This document shows positions 1-8,707 of a stretch of 64,000 nucleotides of DNA, in pieces. The notes below the pieces were generated by a model. The model did no database searches. It had not been told where the DNA came from and saw nothing but the letters and a program-made list of their open reading frames with translations. Position 1 is the first letter of the stretch, and each line of letters begins with the position of its first letter. The stretch spans positions 1 through 64,000 of the forward strand of contig CANMIP010000029.1 of NCBI GenBank assembly GCA_947497945.1. Reading direction: 5' to 3'. The position numbers and the translations under genes were made by a program. This stretch comes from an uncultured Tropicimonas sp. GTDB lineage: Bacteria; Pseudomonadota; Alphaproteobacteria; Rhodobacterales; Rhodobacteraceae.

Positions 1-127
1 CTTGCCCAACCCGAAACCGATCAATATCAAACCCGCAGACTCTCGTTATGACTGAGAGATCAACGGGGGGCAGGTCATGCCAATTGCAGCTTGGGCCCAA
101 TGCCGCCAACCGGCTTCTGATCCGGGC

Positions 128-601
128 TCAGAATCGCCCCTCCTTCACCGCCTCCATGGCGACATAGGTCGAGGTCGAGGCGACATGCGGCAACGCCGAG
201 AGCCGCTCCGCGAGCACCTGGCGGTATGCGCCGATATCGGCGGTGCGCACTTTCAGCAGGTAGTCGAAATTGCCCGCGATCATGTGGCATTGCTCGATCT
301 CCGGGATCGTCTTGACCACGCGGTTGAACTCCGAGAGCGCCTTCTCGCTGGTGTCCGACAGGCGCAACTCGACAAAGGCCACATGCGCGCGCCCGAGCCG
401 GATCGGGTCCAGCAGCGCCTGGTATCCGAGGATATAGCCGTCCTTCTCCAACCGTTTGAGCCGCGCCTGGACCGGGGATTTCGACAAGCCGATCCGGCGC
501 GCGAGGTCGGTCACCGGCAGCCGCCCCTCGGTGGAGAGGGCCTCAAGGATGGCCTTGTCGAAGGAATCGAGCGGTGCAGGGTCTCGGGGCATGGCAGGCA
601 A
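128..601 (-). CDS. putR: Lrp/AsnC-family regulator, probable PutR
   Basis: The 157-residue protein has the two-part Lrp/AsnC layout: an N-terminal helix-turn-helix (about residues 12-58, with LARRIGLSKSPVQARLKRL) and a C-terminal RAM-type effector domain (about 75-150). It is transcribed divergently from putA with 122 bp between the start codons. In alphaproteobacteria this arrangement is typical of PutR, the proline-responsive activator of putA. The PutA here begins directly with catalytic sequence and shows no N-terminal ribbon-helix-helix DNA-binding domain, so an external regulator is expected. A perfect inverted repeat in the shared promoter (629-641 and 715-727) is the likely operator. 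The family call is firm; the proline ligand is inferred from the neighbour. Confidence 0.88.
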   Translation of the reverse strand: MPAMPRDPAPLDSFDKAILEALSTEGRLPVTDLARRIGLSKSPVQARLKRLEKDGYILGYQALLDPIRLGRAHVAFVELRLSDTSEKALSEFNRVVKTIPEIEQCHMIAGNFDYLLKVRTADIGAYRQVLAERLSALPHVASTSTYVAMEAVKEGRF

Positions 602-628
602 TCACCCTTCATCAGGCTTCAAATGCAG

Positions 629-727
629 TCATATCGTCTGCAAAACTAAAAAAGAAGGTCAATTCGCCCGTGAATGACGACGTAGAGTAGAGGTAATTCC
701 CTTCTCTCCGACAGGCAGACGATATGA
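629..727. promoter_or_regulatory. Divergent putR-putA control region with a 13-bp inverted repeat
   Basis: TCATATCGTCTGC at 629-641 is the exact reverse complement of GCAGACGATATGA at 715-727. The copies lie 86 bp apart, about eight helical turns. The left copy is 28 bp upstream of the putR start; the right copy contains the putA ATG (724-726). A perfect 13-bp match in this position is unlikely by chance and fits paired Lrp-type sites that could be bridged by an octameric regulator. Binding by PutR is inferred. Confidence 0.6.
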
Positions 728-3700
728 CCGAGACGCTTCAAACCGCCCGCGCGCGCCTGCGTGCCCTGACCCTTCCCGACGAGACCGCCCGGCTTGCCGA
801 GTTGACCGGGATGGCGGCCCTGACAGCAGCAGACCGCGACGCGATCTGCGCGGCGGCAGCGACGCTGGTCGAGGCGATCCGCAATTCGGACGATCCCGGG
901 CTGATGGAGATGTTCCTGGCCCAGTACGGGCTTTCGACCGACGAGGGCATCGCCCTGATGTGCCTCGCGGAAGCGCTGCTGCGCGTCCCCGATGCCGCCA
1001 CGATCGACGCGCTGATCGAGGACAAGATCGCCCCCTCCGCCTGGAACACCCATATCGGCGCCTCCTCCTCCTCGCTGGTCAACGCCTCGACCTGGGCGTT
1101 GATGCTGACGGGCAAAGTGCTTGACGACGAACAGACCGGGCTGGCCGGTGTCCTGCGCGGCGCGGTGCGGCGGCTGGGTGAACCGGTGATCCGGACCGCC
1201 GTCGGGCAGGCGATGAAACAGATGGGGAACCAGTTCGTGCTGGGCGAGAGCATCGACTCCGCTCTCAAGCGGGCCGCGAAGATGGAAGCCAAGGGCTATG
1301 CCTATTCCTATGACATGCTCGGCGAGGCCGCGCGCACCGAGGCCGACGCGTTGCGCTATCACCGCGCCTATCTCGGCGCCATCGCCGCCATCGCCCCGGC
1401 TGCGAAGGGCGAGGATATCCGCGCCAATCCGGGCATCTCGGTCAAGCTCTCGGCGCTGCATCCGCGCTTCGAGGTCGGCCAGCGCGACCGGGTCATGCGC
1501 GAGCTGGTGCCGCGCATCCAGGACCTCGCACTGGCTTGCAAGCACGCCAATATGGGGCTCAATATCGACGCCGAGGAAGCCGACCGGCTGGAGCTGACTC
1601 TCGATGTCTTCGAGGCTGTCGCCCGCGACCCGCGTCTGTCCGGCTGGGACGGCTTCGGCACCGTGGTGCAGGCCTATGGCCCGCGCGCTGCCGCCTCCAT
1701 CGACTGGATCCTCGCTCTGGCCGAAGAGCTGGACCGGCGCTTCACGCTGCGGCTGGTCAAGGGCGCCTATTGGGACGCCGAAATCAAGCGCGCGCAGGTG
1801 CTCGGGCTCGAAGGCTTCCCTGTCTTCACCCGCAAGCCGCTCTCGGATGTGAGCTACATCGCCTGCGCTCGCAAGCTGCTCGCCGCCACGGACCGCATCT
1901 ATCCGCAATTCGCCACGCACAACGCCCATTCCGTCGAGGCGATCCTGCATATGGGCGCCGACCCCGAGACCTTCGAGTTCCAGCGCTTGCATGGCATGGG
2001 CGAACGGCTGCACCAGATCGTGAAGGACCGGGCGGGCACGGCCTGCCGGATCTACGCCCCTGTCGGCGCGCATCGCGACCTGCTGGCCTATCTTGTCCGC
2101 CGCCTGCTGGAGAACGGCGCCAACTCGTCCTTCGTCAACCAGATCGTCGACGAAGACGTCCCTGCGACCGTCGTCGCCCGTGACCCGTTCGCGGAAGCGG
2201 AGACCGCGCTGGCTCGCCCGACCGCCGTCATCCCGCCGGTCGAGATCTTCGGTGCAGGCCGCAAGAACGCACGCGGCTGGGACATTACAGGCCCTGACGA
2301 CCTGGCCGCAATCGACGCCGCCCGCGATCCGCATCGCCTTGCACAGTACCGCGCGGGGCCGATCGTGGCCGGGCAGGAATATACCGGCGAGGGGCTTGAG
2401 ATTCTCAACCCGGCTGATCCGGAAGACGTGGTCGGCAGGGTCGTGGAGGCGGATGACGCCACCATCGAGACCGCGCTTGCCGCCGCCGCGCCCTGGGACG
2501 CTTCCCCGCTGGAGCGCGCGGCCACGCTGCGCCGTGCGGCCAATCTCTACGAGGAGAATTTCGGCCTCTTCTTCGCGCTGGCTGCCCGCGAGGCCGGAAA
2601 GACGCTGCTGGACGCCGTGGGGGAGCTGCGCGAAGCCGTTGATTTCCTGCGCTATTACGCCGCTCGTATCGAGTTCCTCGAGCAACCGGCCCGCGGCACC
2701 TTCGCCTGTATCTCCCCCTGGAACTTCCCGCTGGCGATCTTCACCGGCCAGCTCTCGGCCGCGCTTGCCGCCGGCAATGCCGTCATCGCCAAGCCCGCCG
2801 AACAGACCCCGCTCATCGCCGCGGCCGCCATTCGCCTGCTGCACCAGGCTGGAGTTCCGGGCGACGCTCTGCAATTGCTGCCCGGGCGCGGCGAAACGGT
2901 CGGGGCCGCGCTGACCTCCGATCCGCGCATCGCCGGGATCTGCTTCACCGGTGGTACCGACACCGCCCAACTCATCCACCGCTCCATGGCCGCAAACCTC
3001 ACCCCTGGCGCGCCGCTCATTGCCGAGACTGGTGGCCTCAACGCGATGATCGTCGATTCCACGGCGCTCCCCGAACAGGCCGTGCGTGACATCCTCGCCT
3101 CCGCCTTCCAGAGCGCCGGCCAGCGCTGTTCGGCGCTGCGCTGCCTCTATGTACAGGAAGATATTGCCGAGGGTCTGCTGAAGATGCTCACGGGGGCGAT
3201 GCAATGCCTGCGCCTTGGCCAGCCTTGGGAACTGTCCACGGATGTCGGCCCGGTAATCGATTCAGAGGCGCAGGCCGCCATCGACGCCCATGTCGCAAAG
3301 GCCGAGGCGGAGGGCCGGCTGGTCTTCCGTCTGAAGGCGCCGTCGGGCGGACGCTTTTGCGCCCCCGCTGTGATCCGCGTCAGCGACATCACCGACCTGG
3401 GGCGCGAGATCTTCGGCCCGGTGCTGCATGTCGCCACTTTCAAGGCCTCCGAGCTCGACGATGTGATCGGACGGATCAACGCGACCGGCTACGGGCTCAC
3501 CTTCGGCTTGCACAGCCGGATCGACGACCGGGTGCAATCGGTGGTCGACCGGGTCCGCGCCGGCAATCTCTACGTGAACCGCAACCAGATCGGCGCCGTT
3601 GTCGGCTCGCAACCTTTTGGGGGGGAAGGGCTTTCCGGAACCGGCCCGAAAGCTGGCGGTCCCGACTACCTGACGAAATTCGCCCGGAGCGCGCGGCCCG

Positions 3701-4179
3701 AGGTTGCGGCGGAAGCCTTCGGCACCGAGATCTCGCCTGAGGAAGTTCAGGCTGCGCTCGACGCCGCGCAGGCACCCGAGGCCCCGCTCTCGCGGGAAGA
3801 GTTGCCCGGGCCGACCGGCGAGTTGAACCGCCTGACCACCATGGCCCGTGCGCCGGTGCTCTGCCTTGGCCCCGGTGCTGCCGCCGTGGCCGAACAAGCG
3901 ATGCTGGTCCGGGCAGCCGGGGCCCAGGCAGTGCCGGTCAATGGCGCGCTGGCACCAGGGGCGCTTGGCCACCTTTCGGGCCTCGGGGGCGTGCTCTGGT
4001 GGGGCGACGCGGAGACCGGGCGCGAGATGCGGCAAGTGCTTGCCGGCCGCGCGGGGCCGATCCTGCCGCTGCTCACTGGTGCCGAACCCGCCTCGGCCTT
4101 CCACCTGGAGCGCCATCTCTGCGTCGATACAACCGCGTCCGGCGGCAATGCAGCCCTGCTGGCGGCGGTGTCGCAATAG
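724..4179 (+). CDS. putA: Bifunctional proline dehydrogenase / L-glutamate gamma-semialdehyde dehydrogenase
   Basis: The 1151-residue protein oxidises proline to glutamate in two steps. The FAD-dependent proline dehydrogenase barrel occupies about residues 80-480, with RLVKGAYWDAEIKRA and the later R-R-L-L-E-N-G-A-N-S-S segment. The NAD-dependent P5C dehydrogenase module lies at about 530-1000, with SPWNFPLAIFTGQLSAALAA and the catalytic cysteine in FQSAGQRCSALRC. A C-terminal extension of about 150 residues follows, as in long PutA proteins. There is no N-terminal DNA-binding domain, so it should not self-regulate. The ATG at 724 lies inside the inverted repeat and has only a weak ribosome binding site. 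It ends 27 bp from the convergent amphi-Trp gene. Confidence 0.97.
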   Translation: MTETLQTARARLRALTLPDETARLAELTGMAALTAADRDAICAAAATLVEAIRNSDDPGLMEMFLAQYGLSTDEGIALMCLAEALLRVPDAATIDALIEDKIAPSAWNTHIGASSSSLVNASTWALMLTGKVLDDEQTGLAGVLRGAVRRLGEPVIRTAVGQAMKQMGNQFVLGESIDSALKRAAKMEAKGYAYSYDMLGEAARTEADALRYHRAYLGAIAAIAPAAKGEDIRANPGISVKLSALHPRFEVGQRDRVMRELVPRIQDLALACKHANMGLNIDAEEADRLELTLDVFEAVARDPRLSGWDGFGTVVQAYGPRAAASIDWILALAEELDRRFTLRLVKGAYWDAEIKRAQVLGLEGFPVFTRKPLSDVSYIACARKLLAATDRIYPQFATHNAHSVEAILHMGADPETFEFQRLHGMGERLHQIVKDRAGTACRIYAPVGAHRDLLAYLVRRLLENGANSSFVNQIVDEDVPATVVARDPFAEAETALARPTAVIPPVEIFGAGRKNARGWDITGPDDLAAIDAARDPHRLAQYRAGPIVAGQEYTGEGLEILNPADPEDVVGRVVEADDATIETALAAAAPWDASPLERAATLRRAANLYEENFGLFFALAAREAGKTLLDAVGELREAVDFLRYYAARIEFLEQPARGTFACISPWNFPLAIFTGQLSAALAAGNAVIAKPAEQTPLIAAAAIRLLHQAGVPGDALQLLPGRGETVGAALTSDPRIAGICFTGGTDTAQLIHRSMAANLTPGAPLIAETGGLNAMIVDSTALPEQAVRDILASAFQSAGQRCSALRCLYVQEDIAEGLLKMLTGAMQCLRLGQPWELSTDVGPVIDSEAQAAIDAHVAKAEAEGRLVFRLKAPSGGRFCAPAVIRVSDITDLGREIFGPVLHVATFKASELDDVIGRINATGYGLTFGLHSRIDDRVQSVVDRVRAGNLYVNRNQIGAVVGSQPFGGEGLSGTGPKAGGPDYLTKFARSARPEVAAEAFGTEISPEEVQAALDAAQAPEAPLSREELPGPTGELNRLTTMARAPVLCLGPGAAAVAEQAMLVRAAGAQAVPVNGALAPGALGHLSGLGGVLWWGDAETGREMRQVLAGRAGPILPLLTGAEPASAFHLERHLCVDTTASGGNAALLAAVSQ

Positions 4180-4206
4180 GTGCAGTGCCGGAGGTCGTGG
4201 CGCGGC

Positions 4207-4473
4207 TCAGGAGACCTTTGGCGCCGCTTTCTCCGCCGGCGTGGCGCTGTCGTCACTCCAGGTGATGCGCAGATCAAGCCGGCAGTCGCTGCCCGAGCGG
4301 CTGCCGCGCACGCGCAGGGTGAGCAGCCCGTCGGGATCGAGCGTGATCTCGTTCTCGGCGTCGCTCAGCGTCAGCTGTCCCTTGCCGACGCCCTTGGTGA
4401 CGGCTTCGAGGAAAGCCTTGATCGTTTTGCGCGATTGCAGCGATTCATGGCGAAAGTCACCGTCTGTCTTCAT
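4207..4473 (-). CDS. Amphi-Trp domain small protein (GAK-type neighbour)
   Basis: This 88-residue protein resembles the short amphi-Trp family: a charged helical N-terminus (HESLQSRKTIKAFLEAVTKG), then alternating acidic and hydrophobic beta strands, and a closing L-D-L-R-I-T-W motif with the family tryptophan. No catalytic residues are evident, so a scaffold or binding role is more likely than an enzyme. Its ATG overlaps the stop of the preceding broken gene (ATGA), which places it last in the minus-strand operon that starts with the NUDIX gene at 9149. As I recall, amphi-Trp proteins recur next to HprK-related kinases and ATP-grasp enzymes. The domain call is from memory of the motif. Confidence 0.7.
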   Translation of the reverse strand: MKTDGDFRHESLQSRKTIKAFLEAVTKGVGKGQLTLSDAENEITLDPDGLLTLRVRGSRSGSDCRLDLRITWSDDSATPAEKAAPKVS

Positions 4474-4821
4474 GCGTCTGCGTGCTCCCAGGGCTGGCTG
4501 GTCGGGTTGAACGGCTTCGCGCGCGGATCATCCGAGCTGAGCCCGAGCACGTCGCTGCCCGGGAAGATCAGCGTCGCACCTGCGCCCGGTCCCTGCAAGC
4601 CCTTGAGCCGACGCGAAGCGCGGTCGAGCGTCACATCGCCTTCGAGGTGAAGCATCCCGTCGCGGGGGAGCAGGTGCCGGTCGTCATCTGGCTCTCCGCG
4701 CCTTGCAGGCGAAGGCAGAAATCGCTGTCGGATTTCCAACCTGCGGGCGGGGTCTCGAAGCTGGAATCCTCGGCGATCACGGCCTTGATCTCGGCTGATG
4801 TCAGGTTGGTTACACTGCCAT
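4470..4821 (-). pseudogene. Frameshifted conserved gene of unknown function in the GAK-like operon
   Basis: Two overlapping frames read as one protein of about 115 residues. The upstream frame gives TSAEIKAVIAEDSSFETPPA and continues with GWKSDSDFCLRLQGAES. The downstream frame continues with DDDRHLLPRDGMLHLEGDVT, then L-K-G-L-Q-G-P-G-A-G, and ends S-Q-P-W-E-H-A-D-A. The switch lies near 4680-4690. A second disruption sits at the start: ATG at 4821 runs into a stop after three codons, while the coding frame has no good initiator. I do not recognise the family. A single 89-residue product from 4739 would lack the first half. Its end overlaps the amphi-Trp start by 4 bp, so it was once a coupled operon member. 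Sequencing error cannot be excluded. Confidence 0.55.
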
Positions 4822-4867
4822 GTCAGCGCTCAGCGAGAGTGGTGAAATCCAGAATTTATGTTATTTT

Positions 4868-5114
4868 TTAGTTTCTTGCGGAGAGAAGTTCACGCGAAAC
4901 CTTAGGTTTTTGCAATGCGCGGAGCTGGCAGGAGGAGCGCAGGACGGGATCGAGCTTCAGGCTTGTCTCGGCAAGCATCTTCACGATCTCGGCGCCGCAG
5001 GCACCGGGCCTTTGCTTCGCCTTCATCCGTCAGCGGAAAGGTCTGCAGGGCGCTCGGGGTGTTCGGGCGTTGGTGATAAGCGCCGTGGCGTATCAGGGCG
5101 AGCTTCGTGCTCAC
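4868..5114 (-). pseudogene. Truncated, frameshifted histidine phosphatase
   Basis: Starting at a GTG (5114) that overlaps the HprK-related stop by 4 bp, the sequence reads T-K-L-A-L-I-R-H-G-A-Y-H-Q, the N-terminus of the histidine phosphatase (phosphoglycerate mutase) superfamily with the catalytic RHG motif, then PLTDEGEAKAR. The frame then breaks. The next frame continues sensibly as ACGAEIVKMLAETSLKLDPV, then L-R-S-S-C-Q-L-R-A-L-Q, and hits a TAA at 4868 after an unrelated AT-rich tail. Only about 80 codons of a family usually near 200 residues remain, and the C-terminal catalytic histidine is gone. This is a decayed gene with a deletion scar around 4820-4900. Confidence 0.75.
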
Positions 5115-6196
5115 TCGCCGAAGAGCTCTCGCCCGGCCGCGAAGAGTGCGTCGAAATCGATGCCGCCGGTGACTTCGAACATCTCGACGCCCTCCAATGC
5201 GCAGAGGTAGCCCGCCGGGTCCGGCTGCTCGCTGTCAGTCAGGAAGACGCCGTCAGGCTTGCGGTAGAAAGGGCCGGGGCTCTTCATGATCGCTCCGAGC
5301 AGGTCGGGGCGCTGGGCAATGTCCACCGGGCGCAACGCGGTCGGGGCGACGCTCTCGCGGGACCAGTTCAGCACCCAGAAATGGCTCAGCCCGGCCTCGA
5401 ACTGCATCCGGCCCGCGCCGTAGATCCGGGTGATGGACAGATCGTGCTTCTCTTCGAGCTGCCAGAGTGCGTCCGGCGGCAGCGCGGCCAGCTCGGCGCG
5501 GCGTGCCTCGCTCAGCATCGGCGCGAGGTGCGGGTTGTGCAGGATCGTGCCCGGGTTGATGCGTGGCAGTTTCGGGATGCCGAGCGCCCGGGGCGGGGTG
5601 CCGGGCCGCAGCAAGAGCCGGTCATTGGAGACATAAGCCGTCCCGGCCAGCTCCATCATCCGCAGTACGGCGGTGGATTTGCCGCCTCCCGAAAGCCCGG
5701 CAATGGCCAGCCCTTTGCCGTGGCCCGCAAGCGCCGCCGCATGGCAGATCTGCCAGCCCGCGCGCTGGCAAATACTGAGCAGCTGCGTGTTGACGAAATT
5801 GATCACCTGGTTGGGATGTTGGGCGCAGGGGCCAAAGGCGACAGCGCGGTCGGCAGATTGCAGGAAGGTCACGCCGGTCCGGACCTTGTGCACGAGCCGC
5901 CCGTCGACCAGCTCGCAGATCGCGTCCTTGCGCCCGGTCTTGCCAGGCTCGCGCGCCCAGTCGATCCAGTCCGGCGCCGTTGCGAGGACCTGTCCGTCCA
6001 GCACCTCGACATGGCTGTCCACCGGGCCGGGCCCGGCCAGCGCATCTTCGAAATAGGCTTCCAGCTCGGCGCGCAGCGGCTCCTGGCAATCGATACGTGC
6101 CCGCAACGGTCCGACCTGAAGATAGAGTGAATCTGTCGAAGAAAGAGGATTAAAATCAAGCTGTTTCAGGGCGTCTTTCACGCTCTCCATGCTCAT
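5111..6196 (-). CDS. HprK-related kinase (GAK-type)
   Basis: The 361-residue protein has a P-loop G-L-S-G-G-G-K-S at about residues 167-174 and a downstream YVSNDRLLL segment. This resembles the ATP site of HPr kinase/phosphorylase, but the N-terminal 150 residues are not those of true HprK, and no HPr or PTS gene is nearby. It matches the family I know as HprK-related kinase, found beside ATP-grasp and amphi-Trp genes; the substrate is unknown to me. The start at 6196 (ATG overlapping the stop of the ATP-grasp gene by 4 bp) is preferred over a longer upstream frame. It is followed, also with 4-bp overlap, by the broken phosphatase. Confidence 0.8.
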   Translation of the reverse strand: MSMESVKDALKQLDFNPLSSTDSLYLQVGPLRARIDCQEPLRAELEAYFEDALAGPGPVDSHVEVLDGQVLATAPDWIDWAREPGKTGRKDAICELVDGRLVHKVRTGVTFLQSADRAVAFGPCAQHPNQVINFVNTQLLSICQRAGWQICHAAALAGHGKGLAIAGLSGGGKSTAVLRMMELAGTAYVSNDRLLLRPGTPPRALGIPKLPRINPGTILHNPHLAPMLSEARRAELAALPPDALWQLEEKHDLSITRIYGAGRMQFEAGLSHFWVLNWSRESVAPTALRPVDIAQRPDLLGAIMKSPGPFYRKPDGVFLTDSEQPDPAGYLCALEGVEMFEVTGGIDFDALFAAGRELFGE

Positions 6197-7077
6197 GCGG
6201 AAACCCGTCCCAGCACATGCTCTGTCAGGGCCGCAGGCGCATCCAGCCCGCAGCCTTCCTTCACGCCCCGGAAGCCGCCAAAGGCGGAGACCTCGAAGAC
6301 GATCGGGCCCTGCGCGGTCAGGGCGACATCGACGGTGGTGAAATCCAGCCCGAAGGGGGCCTGCGCCCGATGCGCCATCTCGATCAGCCCGGGCTCCGGC
6401 TCGAAGGACGCGTATTTGCCGCCCGAATGGATCGTCGTGTTCCAGCTGTCGCTCTGGGAGATGCGGGCATAGGTGCACATATACGCCCCGCCGAGAAAGA
6501 CCATGCCGAGATCCTGACCGGAGAGGTCGACCTTCTGCTGGATATACATGACGGGGTGTTCGGCCGCATAGGCGGCGATTCGGGCGGGCGCCTCGGCATC
6601 ATCGCCTGATATCAGGATCATGCCACGCGCCTTGGTCGAGTAGAGCGGCTTGAAGATTGCGGTGCCGAACGCCTTCGCGGCCTGCAGCGCGGCGGCTTCA
6701 TCCTCGGTGATGCGGGTCTGCGGCATCGGGATGCCGGCGGCGGCCAGCGAGACCGTGCAGGCCAGCCGGTCGATCAGCCGCAGCACCGCCTCGGGGCGGG
6801 AGAAGACCTTCACGCCCCTGGCCTCGGCATGGCGCAGCATCTCCAGCCGGTCCAGCACATGCGGGCTGTAGGTCTCGGAGATCTTCTTGATCACCAGCCC
6901 GTCCAACTTCGACAGGTCCGTGCCCTCGTAGAGCAGCGCGCCGCTGGCAAGATCGAGCACGACCCGGCCCATGTCGATGACAAGCCGGAAGCCGGTCCGC
7001 GCCTCGATGGCGTCGGCAAGGGCTTCGGTCGACCATTTGCCCGGGATCCCCACAACACCGATCTTCGGTTCAGTCAC
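6193..7077 (-). CDS. RimK-like ATP-grasp enzyme (GAK-type)
   Basis: The 294-residue protein is a small ATP-grasp ligase: an N-terminal alpha/beta domain (KIGVVGIPGKWSTEALADAI), a nucleotide-binding lysine region (A-I-F-K-P-L-Y-S-T-K-A-R-G, about 139-151) and a C-terminal VFEVSAFGGFRGVKEGCG segment corresponding to the metal- and phosphate-binding end of the fold. Such enzymes join a carboxylate to an amine or thiol, as RimK does with glutamate on a ribosomal protein. The GTG at 7077 is chosen because it follows the operon pattern (8-bp overlap with the upstream kinase) and begins directly with fold sequence; longer upstream frames overlap the kinase. The acceptor is unknown. It is coupled by 4 bp to the HprK-related gene. 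Confidence 0.82.
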   Translation of the reverse strand: MTEPKIGVVGIPGKWSTEALADAIEARTGFRLVIDMGRVVLDLASGALLYEGTDLSKLDGLVIKKISETYSPHVLDRLEMLRHAEARGVKVFSRPEAVLRLIDRLACTVSLAAAGIPMPQTRITEDEAAALQAAKAFGTAIFKPLYSTKARGMILISGDDAEAPARIAAYAAEHPVMYIQQKVDLSGQDLGMVFLGGAYMCTYARISQSDSWNTTIHSGGKYASFEPEPGLIEMAHRAQAPFGLDFTTVDVALTAQGPIVFEVSAFGGFRGVKEGCGLDAPAALTEHVLGRVSA

Positions 7078-8707
7078 TGAACAACTCCCTGATGGGCAAT
7101 TTGAAACGTCCCTCCCGGCCCGGCGGACAGGCCAGCGCCTGTTCCAGCAGGAAACGGGACCGCAGGAACATGCGCCGCGCATGTGCTGTGTCATAGATGA
7201 AGCGCGTCGAGGTGGCGAAAGAGCGCGCGAGACCCAGCGACAGGCGGTATTCGAAGCTCCGGTCCTTCTGCGCGCGGGCGAATTTCGCCGCCATCGCGTG
7301 GATGTCGCAGGCCACATCCGCGATGCGGCGTCGGACCGGGCCGTCCTGCACCTGCAGGCGGTAATTCGACACCATGAAGACGGAGATATCCTGCACGTAA
7401 TCCATGTGCCGCGAGCGGTGCAGGTCGATGAAGCGAATGCGTTTCTCGACCGGGTCGTAGATCACGTTGTCGAGGTTGAAATCGCCGTGGATATGGACCG
7501 AGAACGGCGCGGGCAGGGCGGTCTCGCGCTCGCGCGCCCGGGCGACCAACCGGTCGAAACCGTCTATCTCCAGCCCGCCGATCTGCATCCGTGCCGGGCC
7601 GAATTCGGGGTGGATCCGCCGCACATCGGCCATCCGCCGCGCCAGTTGGCGCATCGAGGCCATCTCGGCGGGGTCCTGCGTGAGCGTGCTCTTCCAGATG
7701 TCGCGCAGGGTCTTGCTGAGCGCCTTTTTCGCGTCGCGCAGCTGCGCCTCGCCTTCATTGAGCAGGATATGCTCGAATGTGTGGCCGGGCAGGTGTTCGA
7801 TCAGAAGCGCCGCGGACTGGCCACGCTTCTTGTAGGAGAGGATCTTCGGCGCCAGCCCCGGATAGTTCGAATGCCAGCTCTTCACGCCGGCCCGCTCTTC
7901 GCGCAACTTGTCCAGCGTACCATCCTTGAACACGGCATCGACCGCGCCTTCCTCGCTGTCACGCGAGCGCACGGCGGAGATGGCGCTGCCGGAGCGGGTC
8001 TCGGCCATCGGCTCCAGTTCCAGGTCCGCCTCCAGCACATTCGTGCCCGAGAGCACGCTGCGCAGGGTGAAATAGCGCTCGAACTGCACCGGCTGGCCGA
8101 TGCTCGCCGACAGCAGCGCCTCGCTGATGCCCTGAAGCGCGTCGCCCATGCGGCGGATCTCGTTGGCCGCCAGCAGGCTGTTGGCGAGGTCCTCCGTGTG
8201 CTTGGACTTGCGCATGTCGCGCGTATAGGTCTGGAACAGGCGGTCATAGAGATCGTCCAGCTTCGCCTTGGACTGGCCGATCCGGATCGCCTGTCCGCTT
8301 TCGCTGGCCTGGATCGCCGGCAGGACCAGCGCCACGCCGCTTCGGACCTGCTTGATGACCTTGGGATAGGCGTCCGGGCGCATCAGCTCCTTGATGCGGA
8401 CATCCTCGGCATGGATCAGGCTGCGCCGGGCCAGCCGGCCGATCAGGTCGAGATTGCGGCCGACCATGTCCATGCTCTGCAGCACCAGCCGCTGGGTGTT
8501 GGCAACCTTTCTCGCAGAGAGCCCGCGCTGGCTGGCGGCGTGGACGCGCGAGCGCAGGTTGTCCGCATAGCCCGCGCGCAGGATCACCTTCTGCGCGGTG
8601 CCGGTCTCGGGGGCCTCGAAATAGCTTTGCAGGCCGGACAATTGCCCGTCCAGCTCGGCGCAAAGGAAATGCAGGTTCTCCTCGATCGCGCGCGGCAGTT
8701 TAGCCAT
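7070..8707 (-). CDS. PhoU-like helical domain fused to APH-type phosphotransferase
   Basis: The 545-residue protein has two parts. Residues 1 to about 215 are almost entirely helical and charged, resembling PhoU-like bundles (EENLHFLCAELDGQL, then NTQRLVLQSMDMVGRNLDL). Residues about 250-500 are an aminoglycoside-phosphotransferase/choline-kinase type fold with the catalytic loop H-G-D-F-N-L-D-N at about 408-415 and F-I-D-L at 427-430 in the DFG position. The kinase lysine is less clear. It overlaps both neighbours by 8 bp, indicating translational coupling with the NUDIX and ATP-grasp genes. The fusion suggests small-molecule phosphorylation linked to a phosphate-type sensor; the substrate is unknown. 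No membrane segment is visible. Confidence 0.75.
   Translation of the reverse strand: MAKLPRAIEENLHFLCAELDGQLSGLQSYFEAPETGTAQKVILRAGYADNLRSRVHAASQRGLSARKVANTQRLVLQSMDMVGRNLDLIGRLARRSLIHAEDVRIKELMRPDAYPKVIKQVRSGVALVLPAIQASESGQAIRIGQSKAKLDDLYDRLFQTYTRDMRKSKHTEDLANSLLAANEIRRMGDALQGISEALLSASIGQPVQFERYFTLRSVLSGTNVLEADLELEPMAETRSGSAISAVRSRDSEEGAVDAVFKDGTLDKLREERAGVKSWHSNYPGLAPKILSYKKRGQSAALLIEHLPGHTFEHILLNEGEAQLRDAKKALSKTLRDIWKSTLTQDPAEMASMRQLARRMADVRRIHPEFGPARMQIGGLEIDGFDRLVARARERETALPAPFSVHIHGDFNLDNVIYDPVEKRIRFIDLHRSRHMDYVQDISVFMVSNYRLQVQDGPVRRRIADVACDIHAMAAKFARAQKDRSFEYRLSLGLARSFATSTRFIYDTAHARRMFLRSRFLLEQALACPPGREGRFKLPIRELFSD

Noticed and set aside
646-3204. 852-codon open frame antisense to putA
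   Set aside because: It is a shadow frame created by high GC at third positions of putA; no family resemblance and low-complexity Gly/Arg composition.
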